DNA from: ANME-2 cluster archaeon | GTDB lineage: Archaea > Halobacteriota > Methanosarcinia > Methanosarcinales > Methanocomedenaceae | Length of the DNA stretch: 6,773 nt | NCBI GenBank assembly: GCA_022353185.1 | Contig: JAKRWB010000485.1 | Coordinates: 1 to 6,773, forward strand | Direction of reading: 5' to 3' | In this document: piece after piece, positions 5,920-6,773 of the stretch | Position numbering within the stretch: position 1 is the first letter of the stretch | Layout of the letters: the number at the start of each line of letters is the position of its first letter | The notes under the pieces: generated by a model | Databases searched by the model: none | Seen by the model: only the letters and a program-made list of their open reading frames with translations | Told to the model about the DNA's origin: nothing | Program-made: the position numbers and the translations under genes

Positions 5920-6345
5920 AATATATATTGACACTAATATTTTTTTAATGTCTGGAATGAAGAGATAGACCCAAAAAGTGGAACTGAACTGTGGAGAAGT
6001 TCCAGGGATGTTCTCGAAAAAACGGAACAAAAAGAGTTAGATGCAATAACATCAATTACAACAATAATGGAAATCGTCCATGTTTTCAGGGTAAGGGGTA
6101 AGAATTACAACGAAGCTATTGACGATGTCAAGAGACTGAATGTCAAGATTAATGCCCCAGATTCCTGGATTATGATCAAAGCTCTTGAATACCAAATGGA
6201 ATATGAATTGGACCCATATGATTCGATAGCTTTCGCGGTAGCACAAACTGCTGGATGCCAGATTTTCGTTACAAGGGATGAGAAAATTATTAAGAAAATA
6301 AAACCGAAAATGCGCGGTGCAAAGCCAGAAGAATTATTGGATTGA
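5912..6345 (+). pseudogene. PIN-domain toxin (VapC-like) broken by a frameshift at a 7-T run
   Basis: The gene opens MTKIYIDTNIF, the standard start of a PIN RNase, but the frame stops at TAG (5966-5968) after GMKR. The rest of the domain continues in another frame from WNEEIDPKSG (5953) to the stop at 6345. Adding one T to the run at 5940-5946 restores one 144-aa protein, reading DTNIFFNVWNEEID across the repair. The repaired product has the PIN acidic residues Asp7, Glu54 (TIMEIV), Asp104 (DPYDS) and Asp123 (TRDEK). PIN toxins cleave RNA, often tRNA or rRNA, using Mg2+ or Mn2+ bound by these residues. A shorter product from ATG 6067 would begin immediately before Glu54 and lack Asp7, so it should be inactive. 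The frameshift may be real inactivation, a slippery switch, or a sequencing error. Confidence 0.8.
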
Positions 6346-6516
6346 ATAAAATCTCTGACAAATCAATATTTTAACTTCTTATCGTTGCCAGAGTAGAGGA
6401 ACGCAGATTTTAAGGCAGCAGTGGCCTATTTAATTAAATAACATTAAAATTATATTTCCGGTGGAGCCCCACACCCGCAAACTCATTCCCAGGCAACCAT
6501 ACTTTTTCAAACAAAA
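6346..6516. other. AT-rich gene-free spacer after the toxin gene
   Basis: No credible ORF, RBS or RNA gene was found here. The first part is AT-rich with short T runs that could serve as weak archaeal terminators for the toxin-antitoxin transcript. The GC content rises from about 6460, leading into the structured segment and the repeat. Confidence 0.5.
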
Positions 6517-6517
6517 T

Positions 6518-6588
6518 TGGCTGCCACCTGCTACCTATCGGTAGTGGTGGCAGGGTCAGTTATACATGACCACACCCTGGGACAGCCA
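6518..6588. other. GC-rich segment able to fold as a three-way junction
   Basis: Three mutually compatible stems can be drawn. The outer stem is TGGCTG (6518-6523) with CAGCCA (6583-6588). Arm A pairs CCAC (6524-6527) with GTGG (6547-6550) and, beyond a small internal loop, CTACC (6531-6535) with GGTAG (6540-6544), closed by a TATC tetraloop. Arm B pairs CAGGGT (6551-6556) with ACCCTG (6574-6579). Alternatives exist: arm A can lengthen to CTGCCAC/GTGGCAG, and GGTCA/TGACC can form at 6554-6571. The density of exact pairing in a GC-rich patch suggests a structured RNA or a cruciform element next to the right repeat. It does not resemble a tRNA. Folding was done by eye and the strand is undetermined. 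Confidence 0.4.
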
Positions 6589-6591
6589 GAT

Positions 6592-6685
6592 TAATCGAAA
6601 AGCGCCTGCCAGCCCCCACACCACAAGGGCGGGCGGAGCATACCGGGAGGGGCACCCTGTATGAGTGAACCGAAGGGGGGGGCAG
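6592..6685 (+). repeat. Right copy of GC-rich ~94-nt direct repeat
   Basis: This is the partner of 41-134, in direct orientation. Identity is high from taatc through the central stem (GCCAGCCC at 6608-6615 opposite GGGCGGGC at 6627-6634) to the GC-rich tail. It falls off after ggggcacc (6648-6655) and recovers at gagtgaa and cgaagggg. Upstream of the right copy is the three-way-junction segment; nothing similar is visible before the left copy within this window. The two copies bracket all genes seen here. Confidence 0.85.
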
Positions 6686-6703
6686 GGATTGAAAAATAAA
6701 TAA

Positions 6704-6765
6704 CAACGAACTCAAAACGAACACGTACGAACTCGGAGTTCGTATCAGTTAGTAACAGTTCGTTG
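6704..6765. repeat. Nested inverted repeats built from ACGAAC/GTTCGT units
   Basis: A perfect 9-bp palindrome around one central G, tACGAACTC-G-GAGTTCGTa, occupies 6726-6744. It is enclosed by a second exact pair, CAACGAACT (6704-6712) and AGTTCGTTG (6757-6765). A further AACGAAC lies at 6716-6722, so the unit CGAAC/GTTCG occurs five times in 62 nt. The structure could be a long hairpin with an inner arm, an operator for a dimeric regulator, or the end of an element that continues past the window edge. The repeats are exact; the function is unknown. Confidence 0.6.
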
Positions 6766-6773
6766 CTAATCAT

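Noticed and set aside
6591..6773. Minus-strand 60-aa frame at the right end
   Set aside because: It runs through the GC-rich repeat and the palindrome cluster, which explain the sequence; the protein has low-complexity Pro/Gly content and no family.
1..6773. CRISPR array, tRNA, rRNA, transposase or integrase
   Set aside because: No regularly spaced repeats, no tRNA cloverleaf, no rRNA sequence and no transposase or recombinase motif were seen on either strand.

Overview
The window looks archaeal, most likely a methanogenic or related euryarchaeon of the Methanosarcina type. The reasons are AT-rich intergenic DNA with TATA-box-like promoters and little or no leader, a mixture of Shine-Dalgarno-led and coupled starts, a paired DUF1670-like locus, a VapBC-type pair with a PIN toxin, and a C5 methyltransferase followed by a Mig-type DNA glycosylase. 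That last gene order is known from thermophilic methanogens. The taxonomic call is inference, because there is no rRNA or housekeeping gene to anchor it.

Layout. Positions 41-134 hold a GC-rich repeat of about 94 nt, and a second copy in the same orientation lies at 6592-6685, so the copies bracket an accessory cassette of about 6.5 kb. Inside, 252-675 is the remnant of a restriction-type nuclease gene: its N-terminal domain is joined out of frame to its C-terminal tail. Next come a 57-aa ORF (815-988), a C5-cytosine DNA methyltransferase (982-2436) and a HhH-GPD/4Fe-4S glycosylase resembling the T:G mismatch enzyme Mig.MthI (2426-3079). Their start and stop codons overlap, so they form one tightly coupled operon. 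On the minus strand, 3147-3552 is a HEPN-like gene (RNKIFH motif) broken at a 10-nt homopolymer. A short, near-leaderless ORF of unknown function (3829-4068) converges on two paralogous DUF1670-like multi-HTH proteins that overlap by 4 nt (5708 down to 4114, minus strand). Divergent from these, 37 bp away, is a toxin-antitoxin locus: an intact 57-aa antitoxin (5746-5919) and a PIN-domain toxin (5912-6345) broken at a 7-T run. The last 428 nt carry no gene but contain a GC-rich segment able to fold as a three-way junction, the right-hand repeat, and a nested ACGAAC/GTTCGT palindrome cluster at the window edge.

How the parts fit. This reads as a decaying defence island. The putatively toxic effectors (restriction nuclease, HEPN RNase, PIN RNase) are each interrupted, while the protective partners (methyltransferase, mismatch glycosylase, antitoxin) are open. 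The retained methyltransferase-glycosylase pair makes sense on its own: 5-methylcytosine deaminates to thymine, and a Mig-type enzyme would remove that thymine from T:G mismatches. The two homopolymer breaks could be phase variation, pseudogenisation or sequencing errors, and the window alone cannot decide. No transposase, integrase, tRNA, rRNA or CRISPR array was seen.
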